This document shows, piece by piece, positions 43,092 to 51,900 of a stretch of 64,000 nucleotides of DNA; the stretch's first letter is position 1, and each line of letters begins with the position of its first letter. The DNA comes from Reinekea blandensis MED297 (GTDB lineage: Bacteria > Pseudomonadota > Gammaproteobacteria > Pseudomonadales > Natronospirillaceae): assembly GCF_000153185.1 (NCBI RefSeq), contig NZ_CH724151.1, positions 449,154 through 513,153 on the forward strand. Reading direction: 5' to 3'. Under the pieces are notes generated by a model. That model ran no database searches. It saw nothing but the letters and a program-made list of their open reading frames with translations, and was not told where the DNA came from. Made by a program: the position numbers and the translations under genes.

Positions 43092-45095
43092 ATGGCATTT
43101 AAACTATCGCCACTCGCATTCACTCTCACCACAGCGTTTACGCTGGTCGGTTGTAACCTAAGCGGCTTGGATGAAAACACACAAACCATTCAGGAAGACG
43201 GCCAGACCATCACCGCACCGGAAGAAGCACAACGTTACATCGTTACTTACAATGACGCAGCTCGTGGGCTCAGCTCTGTGCGCCGGGACAATGGTGAGTT
43301 TTCAACCCGCCTCGCTGAGCAGGTTCTGGCCGATCAAGACGTCAGCAGCAGCCGTATTCTGAAACATATGCCGAGCACCAACGCTTCGGTGGTCTATCTG
43401 ACCGAAGACGAAGTGAAGGATCTGCAGTCGTTTGCGGGCCGCAGCCAATCCAGCATCATGGCCATTGAACCGGATGTTAAACGTCGACTCATCGAACCCT
43501 TTTCAGCCGACGAACCCATGATGTTGGCCGAGTCGTCGCCTTACGGCATCGCCATGGTTCAAGCCGACCAGCTCGCCGATACCAATGTTGCCAATCAGAC
43601 TCTGTGTATTATCGACAGCGGTTACGACATTAATCATGACGATCTGCAAAAAACCAACGTCACTGGCGGCAATACCGCAAGCTCTGCCGGTGCCTGGAAT
43701 GTCGACAACAACAGTCACGGCACTCACGTTGCCGGCACTATCGCGGCCGTCGGTGGTAACGGCATCGGGGTTCGGGGGGTCATCGACTCCGGCAACATGA
43801 ACCTGCACATCGTAAAGGTGTTCACAGCAGACGGCTGGGCCTGGGGTTCAAACCTGGTCGCCGCAATTCAGCAGTGCAGCGACAATGGCGCGAAAGTGGT
43901 CAGCATGAGTTTGGGTGGACCGAGCGCGTCCAACTACGAACAAAATGCTATGAACAACTTTTATGACAACGGCGTGCTGATGATAGCCGCCGCGGGTAAC
44001 GATGGCACCAGTGGCCTTTCGTACCCGGCGTCTTACGATGCCGTTATGTCTGTTGCGGCCATTGATCGCAACAAAAACAAAGCCTCGTTCTCTCAGTTTA
44101 ACAATCAGGTGGAAATTGCCGGCCCGGGCGTTGCCGTTCAGTCCACCATTCCGGGCAACCGCTACTCAGCCTACAGTGGCACCTCGATGGCAACACCACA
44201 CGTTTCGGCCGTAGCATCGCTCGTCTGGAGTTACTACCCGAACTGCTCGGCGCAAACCATTCGGGAAACCATGAACAGCTCCGCTCAGGATCTGGGCAAT
44301 GCCGGCCGTGATACCTGGTACGGTCATGGTCTGGTGCAAGCGGTCGCCATGCGTAACGCGCTGTCACAACAAGACTGTGCCGATGGTACACCGACTGACC
44401 CTACCGATCCGACCGATCCAACGGAACCGGGTCTTGTTGATCTCTCCAATGGTGAAACCGTAAGCGGACTGTCCGACGCGAAAAGCAATACCCTGCCAAA
44501 CGTGGCCTATCGCCTTGCCGTGCCTGAGAACGCCACCGATCTGTCAATTCAAATCAGTGGTGGCAATGGCGATGCCGACCTCTACGTTCGTCACGGTTCA
44601 GAGCCAACCTTTAACAGTTTCAACTGCCGTCCATACCGCTGGGGCAATGAAGAGGTATGCTCAGTCAGCAAGCCGGAATCCGGCGACTGGTATGTCATGC
44701 TGCATGCTTATGCCGACTACAGCAACGTAACGCTCTCGGTGAGCTTCACGGAGCCGGAAAGCAAAGTTGAGCGTCGAGTGTTCGAAGGACTGTCCGGAAG
44801 CAAAGGCGACATGCTGTACTCCGTGAACGGCGACCCTCTGCTGGTGAACGCCTCTGACGATCTGGCGCGCATGGTCATTACACTGGGTCGAGGCAGCGGC
44901 GATGCCGACCTCTATGTTCGATTCGGTGAAGAGCCAACCCGCCGTGTGTTCGACTGCCGTCCGTTTGAAGATGGCAACGATGAAGTCTGCACACTGGAAG
45001 GCGCTGATCTGAAAGCCGGCGATTGGTACATCGGCGTACAGGGCTACGAAGACTTCAGCGACGTCTCGCTGTTTATTGACCTTGAAAAAGAATAA
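43092..45095 (+). CDS. Lipoprotein subtilisin-like protease with two PPC domains
   Basis: A 667-residue secreted S8 protease. The signal ends in the lipobox LVGC (C21), with Asn next. An inhibitor-like propeptide (about 45-135) precedes the catalytic domain with the triad D175 (IIDSGYD), H209 (NNSHGTHVAGT) and S364 (SGTSMATPH). A short TDPTDPT linker leads to two pre-peptidase C-terminal domains (about 445-545 and 555-665), each with the DADLYVR and FDCRP-type motifs. Subtilases with PPC domains are common in marine bacteria. The lipobox suggests it stays on the outer membrane, unless the propeptide is removed and the enzyme is released. A terminator follows. Confidence 0.92.
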   Translation: MAFKLSPLAFTLTTAFTLVGCNLSGLDENTQTIQEDGQTITAPEEAQRYIVTYNDAARGLSSVRRDNGEFSTRLAEQVLADQDVSSSRILKHMPSTNASVVYLTEDEVKDLQSFAGRSQSSIMAIEPDVKRRLIEPFSADEPMMLAESSPYGIAMVQADQLADTNVANQTLCIIDSGYDINHDDLQKTNVTGGNTASSAGAWNVDNNSHGTHVAGTIAAVGGNGIGVRGVIDSGNMNLHIVKVFTADGWAWGSNLVAAIQQCSDNGAKVVSMSLGGPSASNYEQNAMNNFYDNGVLMIAAAGNDGTSGLSYPASYDAVMSVAAIDRNKNKASFSQFNNQVEIAGPGVAVQSTIPGNRYSAYSGTSMATPHVSAVASLVWSYYPNCSAQTIRETMNSSAQDLGNAGRDTWYGHGLVQAVAMRNALSQQDCADGTPTDPTDPTDPTEPGLVDLSNGETVSGLSDAKSNTLPNVAYRLAVPENATDLSIQISGGNGDADLYVRHGSEPTFNSFNCRPYRWGNEEVCSVSKPESGDWYVMLHAYADYSNVTLSVSFTEPESKVERRVFEGLSGSKGDMLYSVNGDPLLVNASDDLARMVITLGRGSGDADLYVRFGEEPTRRVFDCRPFEDGNDEVCTLEGADLKAGDWYIGVQGYEDFSDVSLFIDLEKE

Positions 45096-45124
45096 CCCTC
45101 AGCAGTAAATTTGATTCCTTGATT

Positions 45125-45146
45125 GCGGGCTTCGGCCCGCTTTTTT
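45125..45146 (+). terminator. Intrinsic terminator of the subtilase gene
   Basis: GCGGGC-TTCG-GCCCGC followed by six T, 29 bases after the stop: a classic UUCG-type loop intrinsic terminator. Confidence 0.92.
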
Positions 45147-45228
45147 ACCGACATTGCTGAATGGCACGCGCAAATGCGCTTTCACTCAAAAGTTCCATTC
45201 ACTCCATCCAGCGAGTACTAAGCTCGAC

Positions 45229-45582
45229 TTAATTCATATCAGCCCCGATCATTGCCCTGATCGGAATGCCTTCCGGGTCGAAACCTTCTAAACAGAACAC
45301 GTTGATTCCGTAAAAGTCAGGCGTTACCCGTTTGCGATGAAAGGGGTATATGCCGCATTGCTTACAGAAGTAATGATGAGCGGTCTGCGTGTGGAACTGA
45401 TAATCTGTGAGATAGCTTTCGCCTTGCAAGAGAGTGAACTGACTTTCATGGACTTTCACCATCAAGGCATTCTTTTTTATGCAGATCGAACAGTCGCACG
45501 TCGTCAACTCAGGGAAGTCGCTCAAAATTTTGAACCGGACTTCCCCACAATGGCAGCGACCAAACACTTCCTTTTTCATCAT
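45229..45582 (-). CDS. GFA family (Mss4-like) zinc protein
   Basis: A 117-residue member of the GFA family, related to glutathione-dependent formaldehyde-activating enzyme. The zinc cysteines are in place: CHCGEVRF (residues 10-17), CDCSIC (29-34) and CKQCGIYPFHRK. The family has an Mss4-like beta fold. Most members have no proven activity, and detoxification of formaldehyde adducts is inferred from the founding enzyme. The start is one of two adjacent ATG codons. A second Mss4-like gene lies at 46904. Confidence 0.85.
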   Translation of the reverse strand: MMKKEVFGRCHCGEVRFKILSDFPELTTCDCSICIKKNALMVKVHESQFTLLQGESYLTDYQFHTQTAHHYFCKQCGIYPFHRKRVTPDFYGINVFCLEGFDPEGIPIRAMIGADMN

Positions 45583-45679
45583 GAATATCTTCCTTGTTCA
45601 AACTTTCGTTTTAATAGCAAACTGATGCCTTGCTATACCACATAGCCTAAAGAGGCCTACCAAATGTGACAGATGGGTC

Positions 45680-46078
45680 TTACGATTTATCCTGTGGGTG
45701 GCGTTTGGTACTCAGTCCATTGACGTGTCCGCTGGCAATGTCCGATAGGGTTCGTGAATCCGCCAAGTCTTCCTCATACTCTCCTATGAGATAAATGAAA
45801 AAGAAAAAACTTCCAAATCCACCAAAAATCAGAAAAGGAACACCGGTCACCGGGAACATGAAGTGCTTCAACAAGAGGGCACCCGCACCCATAGAAAGCA
45901 GACTTAGCAGAAAACCCTTTAATTTCTTCTTTTTGTAGTTTGACAGTTTCATACCATAACCACTGGAAGAGCGACACAGGCCATCATCCGCCGGGATAAA
46001 AGTCGTGTCAATCACGTCACTCCATTCAGACGACCAGACGTATTCATCCCTATCAATCACCCACAGCAAACTGTCCAT
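45680..46078 (-). CDS. Hypothetical two-helix membrane protein
   Basis: A 132-residue protein with an acidic N-terminal part (residues 1-40), a basic stretch (NYKKKKLKG), and two hydrophobic helices (about 55-75 and 79-97). An acidic then basic tail completes it. It has no recognised family. The ATG at 46078 lacks a clear Shine-Dalgarno sequence; an internal Met at the start of MKLSNYKKKK could be the true start, giving a cleaner small membrane protein. Confidence 0.5.
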   Translation of the reverse strand: MDSLLWVIDRDEYVWSSEWSDVIDTTFIPADDGLCRSSSGYGMKLSNYKKKKLKGFLLSLLSMGAGALLLKHFMFPVTGVPFLIFGGFGSFFFFIYLIGEYEEDLADSRTLSDIASGHVNGLSTKRHPQDKS

Positions 46079-46163
46079 AAGTCATCAAATGCACTAAGCG
46101 TCACATTGATCCAATAAAGCTGTGATACCGTACCCGCTGATTATGCAATTGGGACGGAACCCC

Positions 46164-46913
46164 GTGAAACCCCTAGTCTATTCTTTATTATTCATCACGT
46201 CTGTTTGCTTCGCTGAAGACGATCTCGGCTGGCAGGTCGGGCTCGGTGTCGTCAGCAGCGACCTTCTGACCGAGGATGCTGACCGACCGATCTTCCCGGC
46301 TGTACGCGATGACAACAAACAATACATGCTGATTCCCAACCTGAAATGGCAGGGTGAGCATTGGTCCGTCGGCGCTGAGGGTATCGGCTGGCGTACCCGG
46401 TTTGAGAATGATCTGAAGCTGCAATCGACCGTGGGTTACCCGTCGAGCCGAATCAGTCTGTCCGGTGAACGCGGCTGGCTGCGCTATGGTGGTTTCTTAT
46501 CGGCCAGCTATTCAGACGGAACCACAACAACCGCAGGCGTTAATGCCGCCGGTCTCAGTTATGAACTGACCACGGGCTACAACGACCGCGCTGACGACCG
46601 CAAACATAAGGTGAGTTTTGGCGCCCCGGTGTTTATCAGCCAGTCACGATCGACGGTCGTCATTGGTACCGCCTATGTGCAATCGGAAAATGCACCGTTC
46701 ATTGAAAACAACAACGACCTGACAACGTCTGTTCAGCCGGGCGACTACCGCCACGCTGGCATCACGCTGTTTTCTCCGTTGTCGTTATCAGACTCGCTCC
46801 GCCTGATCCTGTCCGGCACCGTGCAGTGGAATGACCAAGACCTGGTGCAGCAACTGCCCCTGATGCCAGACGTTCAGTTCAACACCTTTGCCCTGTTGTC
46901 GTATCAGTTCTGA
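46164..46913 (+). CDS. MipA/OmpV family outer-membrane protein
   Basis: A beta-barrel of the MipA/OmpV family. I prefer the GTG at 46164, because it yields a clean signal peptide (MKPLVYSLLFITSVCFA, then EDD) and a 249-residue product; ATG codons at 46122 and 46143 would add a non-signal-like lead. The segment ADRPIFPAVRDDNKQYMLIPNLKWQGEHWSVGAEGIGWR, given as landmarks at the barrel start, and the terminal phenylalanine in LLSYQF fit the family. Members act as MltA-interacting scaffolds or porins. The last ten bases overlap the converging gene. Confidence 0.8.
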   Translation: MKPLVYSLLFITSVCFAEDDLGWQVGLGVVSSDLLTEDADRPIFPAVRDDNKQYMLIPNLKWQGEHWSVGAEGIGWRTRFENDLKLQSTVGYPSSRISLSGERGWLRYGGFLSASYSDGTTTTAGVNAAGLSYELTTGYNDRADDRKHKVSFGAPVFISQSRSTVVIGTAYVQSENAPFIENNNDLTTSVQPGDYRHAGITLFSPLSLSDSLRLILSGTVQWNDQDLVQQLPLMPDVQFNTFALLSYQF

Positions 46914-47494
46914 CGTTGAACTCGCACCCGCTCCGGTATGCAAACCGGTTCACCGTTTTGCCACAAGGGCGACTGTTTCGCAGCGCCCTGAACAAACCAG
47001 CTCAGTAACAGTCGACCTAAATGTAAGTAGCCCAGCCCTTTGTGAACTTTTGGTCCGTTGGCCAGTGCCGGCTTTAACGTGTCCGGTACAAAGGCCCGAA
47101 TCCGGACCGGCCCCAAGCAGGCCTGCCGCTTTTCATCCGTATCCAGCCCCTGTATGGAACTGAGTGGAATCGAGACAAACGGCAAGTTGGATCGTTGTGA
47201 TGTGTTCATTAATGCCGTCTGGCAGCATTTGGCATAAAACCGCAGAGCCCCACCTTCAGTCAGCTTAAGACAAGCCAGATGATCGTGTCCTGCCATCAGG
47301 TGGATATCGGCCGGTGACAGTTGCATCAGCTCTGTACCTCCATTGACATCCAGCGCGGGAGATTGCGGTTGCAGATATCGTTCGTAGGACTGACAAAACC
47401 CACAGTAACAGACGACGCGATTCACCCGAGACGGCTGAACCCGTTCTAATCGTCCCTGAAGTTTGCCGCAACGGCACCCGAATGACAGTTCCAT
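46904..47494 (-). CDS. DUF6151-like Mss4-fold protein
   Basis: A 196-residue protein with a GFA/Mss4-like zinc site: CRCGKLQG (8-15), CYCGFCQSYERYL (29-41) and AKCCQTALMNT. The longer C-terminal part and the pattern RFYAKCCQT match a group usually labelled DUF6151. Its activity is unknown. It converges on MipA with a ten-base overlap. Confidence 0.7.
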   Translation of the reverse strand: MELSFGCRCGKLQGRLERVQPSRVNRVVCYCGFCQSYERYLQPQSPALDVNGGTELMQLSPADIHLMAGHDHLACLKLTEGGALRFYAKCCQTALMNTSQRSNLPFVSIPLSSIQGLDTDEKRQACLGPVRIRAFVPDTLKPALANGPKVHKGLGYLHLGRLLLSWFVQGAAKQSPLWQNGEPVCIPERVRVQRQN

Positions 47495-47557
47495 GTGGTG
47501 TCCTCTAACAATAACCGAGCAACTGTAACCCGTTTAAATCGAGACGCCAATCGAAAA

Positions 47558-48598
47558 TCAGCCGACCACCGATGGTGACAACAATGACAAAAAGTCACGG
47601 TCTTTCAGCAGCGGCTCTTTCGGGTCCACGATGATTTCTGATCGGGCCAGCAACTGGGCTTTCCCGGTAATGGTACTCTCAACCCCGGCATAGGTACCGG
47701 TATCGCTAAAGCCGGTGCAGGTACCGACGAAGCGAGTGTTGCGCAGCGAAACGGTTTCCAGCTCATCCCCTACCTGAAGGCGGTTTTCATACGCCATCAA
47801 GGCCAGGCGCGCAGCGGTTCCGGTTCCGGTGGTCGATCGGCAAATCACACCCGGATGCACATAGGTGGCGGAACGCGACACCGTGCGATGACCGGACTTT
47901 TCCTCGGGACCCATAAAATGCAGAAACGGCAGCGGGCCGACATGGCCAAGGTCCGGATGGTGATCGTCACGCAGCGCCCTGAGCGCTTCAACAATCTTAT
48001 GCGCCGTAGCGGCTAGCAACGCTTCTTCTTCCAATGTCAGCTCAAAGCCGAGTTCAGCCGCATCAACCAGCGCATAAAACCCGCCGCTGTAGGCAATGCT
48101 GTAGGTCACCTTACCCAGTCCTTCAACGGTAACCTGCTGTCGATGGGCGGCAATGTAGGTCGGCAAACCCTGAATAGTAATGCTCTCCACCTGGCCGTTT
48201 TTGTTCTGTGCCCGGATGTTAACCAGACCCGCCGGCGATTCCAGCTTGAAGGTTTGTTCGCCTTCGTGCATAGGGACGATGCCGCTTTTCAGCAACGCGG
48301 TCGCCGTACAGATGGTGTTCGAGCCGGAATAAATCGGATAACCCATCACCTCCATGATGATGTAACCAGCCGCCGCTTCCGGGTGACAGGCCGGTACAAT
48401 CAAATCCACCGACATCTCAGGTATGCCGTAGGGTTCAAACAACAAAAGTTGCCGCAAGCCATCAGCGTGCGTTTGCAGATATTCCATCTGAGCCCGAACC
48501 GTATTGCCGGGCAACGGTGCAATGCCACCAGTAACAATGCGGGAGACATCGCCACCGGCGTGCGTATCGATTAACGTTAACCCAAGATGTTCGCTCAT
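47558..48598 (-). CDS. Proline racemase family protein with Ser/Thr in place of both Cys
   Basis: A 346-residue member of the proline racemase/hydroxyproline epimerase/3-hydroxyproline dehydratase family: LIDTHAGGDVSRIVTGG at the start, then MGYPIYSGSNTIC, YVHPGVICRSTTGTGT and GTCTGFSDTGTYAG. The first catalytic position (MCGHG in racemases) is Ser91, and the second (SPCGTGT) is Thr257, so neither general-base thiol is present. Classical racemisation is therefore unlikely; dehydration or another proton-abstraction reaction is more plausible. The start overlaps the upstream oxidoreductase stop (TGATG), so the two form an operon, divergent from teaABCD. Confidence 0.85.
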   Translation of the reverse strand: MSEHLGLTLIDTHAGGDVSRIVTGGIAPLPGNTVRAQMEYLQTHADGLRQLLLFEPYGIPEMSVDLIVPACHPEAAAGYIIMEVMGYPIYSGSNTICTATALLKSGIVPMHEGEQTFKLESPAGLVNIRAQNKNGQVESITIQGLPTYIAAHRQQVTVEGLGKVTYSIAYSGGFYALVDAAELGFELTLEEEALLAATAHKIVEALRALRDDHHPDLGHVGPLPFLHFMGPEEKSGHRTVSRSATYVHPGVICRSTTGTGTAARLALMAYENRLQVGDELETVSLRNTRFVGTCTGFSDTGTYAGVESTITGKAQLLARSEIIVDPKEPLLKDRDFLSLLSPSVVG

Positions 48599-49755
48599 CA
48601 GGCTACTCCTTTCACTGCAAACGAAGCGCCGTGCTCAGTCCACTGCGAGTCAGGGACCAGAACCAGCTTACCGAGAAAATCGGCGCGCCGTTCACCTGCA
48701 AAGTAGCGTTCGGCTTCGTGAATTTCCGACAACGGAAAAGTCCCGTGCAACACTGGCTTCAATGCACCGTCCCGAATCCAACGGATTAACTGATCGGCTT
48801 CGGCGCGCGTCCCATGCGACACGCCAAAGATCTGAATCTGATAAAGATAAACTGTCGTCCATAACAGTCGGGTAATGTTGCCGGCACTGGCGCCGGCAAT
48901 CGACAGTCGAGGGTAATCGTTCCGTTCACTCATACGGTCTGTGAGTACTTCAAACAGAGGCAATATCAAGTCGCCACCGGCCAGGTCCATAACAGCATCG
49001 ATGTGCGCACCGCCAGCTTGCTCTTTCACCGCCGTCGGCAAATCAGACACCGAGGTCCGATCAATTACGGTTTCGGCACCCAGTGCTTTAAGACCTTCGG
49101 CTTTTCCGGGGCTGCTGATCACATGCGGAATCGCACCCAACAATCGGCAGAGCTGTATCAACGCCGTACCAACACCGCCACTGCCGCCTGTAATTAAGAT
49201 ATGCTCGCCGGCTCGAACGCGCGCCGAGGTCAGCATGTGATACCCCGTCTGATACGAACACATGCCTAAGCTGGCTAACTGCGCATCACTCAACGTTGGT
49301 GAATCGACTCGATAAAACTGATCCGACGGTGCCACCATATACTCGGCGAACCCGCCGTCTGCACCGTGCCCGTAATAATCGGGTGTCAGGTTAATCTCTC
49401 TGCGTTCGTCCGGGTAGATATTAAAATCCAGCAAACCGCGTTCACCGATACGGGACTCGGATACGCCATCGCCTACGGCAACCACCCGGCCAACCACATC
49501 GGCACCCTGTATACGAGGAAAGGTTAAGGTGGGTTCGCCGGACATTTGAAAGGACGTTGCGTCCGACGCTTCCGATGTCACATACAAACCTTCACGGACT
49601 TTGCGATCGGTGTTGTTTTTTGCCGTGGCGGTGACCTGAATCAGCACCTCACCACGCTTTGGTGTCGGCACCGGAACGTCTTGTCGGTATTGAATTTTTT
49701 CAACGTCACCGTGACCGGTTAATACCGCTGCGCACATGGTCTCTGGTAGGTTCAT
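48598..49755 (-). CDS. MDR-family zinc-type oxidoreductase / quinone reductase-like
   Basis: A 385-residue medium-chain dehydrogenase/reductase. The N-terminal GroES-like domain has NNTDRKVREGLY and RIQGADVVGRVVAVGDGV. The Rossmann part has ILITGGSGGVGTALIQLCRLLGA (about 191-213). The cysteine pattern of catalytic-zinc alcohol dehydrogenases is absent, so it resembles quinone oxidoreductases or the zinc-free branch. It is coupled to the proline-racemase-family gene; the pair probably acts on the same metabolite. Confidence 0.82.
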   Translation of the reverse strand: MNLPETMCAAVLTGHGDVEKIQYRQDVPVPTPKRGEVLIQVTATAKNNTDRKVREGLYVTSEASDATSFQMSGEPTLTFPRIQGADVVGRVVAVGDGVSESRIGERGLLDFNIYPDERREINLTPDYYGHGADGGFAEYMVAPSDQFYRVDSPTLSDAQLASLGMCSYQTGYHMLTSARVRAGEHILITGGSGGVGTALIQLCRLLGAIPHVISSPGKAEGLKALGAETVIDRTSVSDLPTAVKEQAGGAHIDAVMDLAGGDLILPLFEVLTDRMSERNDYPRLSIAGASAGNITRLLWTTVYLYQIQIFGVSHGTRAEADQLIRWIRDGALKPVLHGTFPLSEIHEAERYFAGERRADFLGKLVLVPDSQWTEHGASFAVKGVA

Positions 49756-50185
49756 TCAATCCCCTTGATGTTGATGGAATGACTGTCATCTCCAACATAG
49801 GTAGCTCACCGTCTCGATTCAATGCTTTTCGTTGCAATTAAATCGGTCACAAAAATTCATCTGTCGGCTTAACTTATTCACATCCTTCTGCATTAGTTTT
49901 GTAACTTACTGAGTTCGTTGATTTTTTATTGCCAGACAGAACAAAAACAAACGAATAAAAAACACTCTTGCATGACTCAACGTTATAAAAATTCTTTGTC
50001 GATTACTTTATCGAATAAAAATCGACTCTGACCATTTGCATAGGTCTGTTCCGTTGTGGCACTGTAATAAATCTATAACTGTCGAGTCTCGTCTCAGTAT
50101 CTGAACTCTCAGAGGGCGAGCACTACACACACAATCGCTCCCGGCCAGCTATGGTCGCCCACATTGCGTCACTGGAGGACGTCCT
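49756..50185. promoter_or_regulatory. AT-rich divergent control region of teaABCD
   Basis: About 430 bases without a gene, AT-rich from roughly 49,840 to 50,090. It must contain the promoters of both the oxidoreductase operon (-) and teaABCD (+). Several -10-like hexamers (TGTAAT at 50063, TATAAC at 50074) occur, but I could not pair them convincingly with -35 elements. Osmotic control would be expected here. The teaA ATG follows CACTGGAGGACGTCCT. Confidence 0.45.
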
Positions 50186-51205
50186 ATGACATTGAAAAAT
50201 GCATTTAAAACCACCGCTGCTGTTTCAACCGTGGCACTGCTTGGCTCGCTTTCCGGCATTGCTCAGGCGGATACCTGGCGCTATGCACACGAGGAATATG
50301 AAGGCGACGTGCAAGATGTGTATGCCTACAAATTCAAAGAATATGTCGAAGAAAACTCAGAACACAACGTGCAGGTTTATCGCTTTGGTGAGCTGGGTGA
50401 GTCCGATGACATCATGGAGCAAACGCAGGCTGGTATTCTTCAGTTTGTTAACCAGTCTCCCGGCTTTACCGGCTCGTTGATTCCTGAAGCACAGATTTTC
50501 TTTATCCCTTACCTGATGCCAACCGACTTCGATACCGTCGTTCAGTTCTTCCGTGAATCGGATGCGATCAATGAAGACTTTGTTGAGCTCTATGCCGATC
50601 AAGGTCTGGAACTGCTGAAAATGTATCCGGAAGGCGAAATGGTGGTCACTGCGGACGAGCCCGTCACCACACCGTCCGGCTTCAACGGCAAAAAAATCCG
50701 CGTGATGACCAACCCGTTGTTGTCCTCCACTTACGAAGCCTTCGGTGCGACACCAACGCCTCTGCCTTGGGGCGAAGTGTACGGCGCATTGCAGACCAAC
50801 ATGATTCAGGGTCAGGAAAACCCGATTTTCTGGATCGAGTCCGGTGGTCTGTATGAAGTTTCTCCGAACCTGATTTTCACCAAGCACGGCTGGTTCACAA
50901 CGGCCATGATGGCGAACCAGGATTTCTTTGAAGATCTCTCTGCCGACGAACAGGAAATGGTTCGCATGGCATCAGAGTATGCCTTCAACGAAACCATCGA
51001 ACACATTGACGGCCTGGCCGAAGAGTCTCTCGACAAGATTCTCGAAGCCAGCGACGACGTGACGGTAACCCGCCTGTCGGACAGCCAGATCGAAGCGTTC
51101 AAAAAACGCGCGCCCATGGTCGAAGAGACCTTTATCGACATGACCGGCAACAGCGGTCAGGCGTTGCTCGATCAGTTCAAAGCGGACCTCGACGCCGTTC
51201 AGTAA
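50186..51205 (+). CDS. teaA: Ectoine/hydroxyectoine TRAP binding protein
   Basis: Periplasmic binding protein of the osmoregulated TRAP transporter that takes up ectoine. The signal peptide (1-28) ends in AQA. The mature sequence DTWRYAHEEYEGDVQDV and MEQTQAGILQFVNQSPGFTG closely match my recollection of Halomonas elongata TeaA. In mature numbering the ectoine-pocket residues E9, F66, R144, W167, N184, W188 and F209 all coincide with those of TeaA. The 339-residue length fits the family. A strong hairpin separates it from teaB. The identification is by residue agreement and operon order; other cyclic compatible solutes remain possible. Confidence 0.9.
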   Translation: MTLKNAFKTTAAVSTVALLGSLSGIAQADTWRYAHEEYEGDVQDVYAYKFKEYVEENSEHNVQVYRFGELGESDDIMEQTQAGILQFVNQSPGFTGSLIPEAQIFFIPYLMPTDFDTVVQFFRESDAINEDFVELYADQGLELLKMYPEGEMVVTADEPVTTPSGFNGKKIRVMTNPLLSSTYEAFGATPTPLPWGEVYGALQTNMIQGQENPIFWIESGGLYEVSPNLIFTKHGWFTTAMMANQDFFEDLSADEQEMVRMASEYAFNETIEHIDGLAEESLDKILEASDDVTVTRLSDSQIEAFKKRAPMVEETFIDMTGNSGQALLDQFKADLDAVQ

Positions 51206-51222
51206 GTTGCTATGACAACTCG

Positions 51223-51252
51223 ACCTTACCCCGGCAAATGCCGGGGTAAGGT
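51223..51252 (+). other. Intercistronic stem-loop between teaA and teaB
   Basis: ACCTTACCCCGGC and GCCGGGGTAAGGT form a perfect 13-pair stem with an AAAT loop, followed by GTTTTATC. It lies 18 bases after the teaA stop and 45 before the teaB start. Such structures after binding-protein genes stabilise the upstream message or partly terminate, so that binding protein exceeds permease. Confidence 0.8.
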
Positions 51253-51297
51253 GTTTTATCGTCGTTTGTTCTGAAACGGTTCACAGGAGGACGTGCC

Positions 51298-51873
51298 TTG
51301 TCTGAAGACGATACCCAACACTTTACTTCCCACCTACCCGGCTTCCTCGGCACGATCGATGAATGGATCTCCAAACTGGAATCGTTCATTCTCGCGCTGG
51401 GCGTGTTACTCATGGCCGTGAATACCTGCGTTAATGTGATTGCACGATTCGGCTTTGGCAAAGGCCTGTTTTTCTCAGGCGAAATCAACCGAATCCTGAT
51501 TATCATGATTACCTTTGCCGGCATTGGTTACGCTGCCCGTCATGGACGTCACATTCGCATGTCGGCCATTTACGATGCCATTCCGTTCACCGGCCGCAAG
51601 ATCCTCATGATCTGCATTGCGCTGTTTACGTCAGCCGTTATGTTTTTCCTATGCTACTTCGCCATGGTCTACATCATTTCCGTTTTTGAGCGCGGCCGGG
51701 TTCTGCCGGCGTTGCAGATTCCGATCTGGACCATCTATGTCTGGGTGCCGATCGGCTTTTTTGTAACCGGCGTGCAGTACTTATTAACCGCCATCAAAAA
51801 CATCACCGCATCGGATGTGTATTTGTCGACTCAGGTGCTCGATGGTTACAGCGACAGCGAACGCGAAGTCTGA
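51298..51873 (+). CDS. teaB: TRAP transporter small membrane subunit
   Basis: DctQ-type 4-helix subunit of the TRAP transporter, 191 residues. It begins at TTG 51298 with a strong AGGAGG seven bases upstream. The hydrophobic helices are at about 30-50, 68-85, 99-120 and 140-160. The conserved segment [31 protein letters not shown] (landmarks near 58-88) is typical of DctQ proteins. It bridges the binding protein to the large channel subunit. It was placed by family and by its position between teaA and teaC. Confidence 0.88.
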   Translation: MSEDDTQHFTSHLPGFLGTIDEWISKLESFILALGVLLMAVNTCVNVIARFGFGKGLFFSGEINRILIIMITFAGIGYAARHGRHIRMSAIYDAIPFTGRKILMICIALFTSAVMFFLCYFAMVYIISVFERGRVLPALQIPIWTIYVWVPIGFFVTGVQYLLTAIKNITASDVYLSTQVLDGYSDSEREV

Positions 51874-51900
51874 TCAGCAGACTGACAAGGAGAAAAAATT

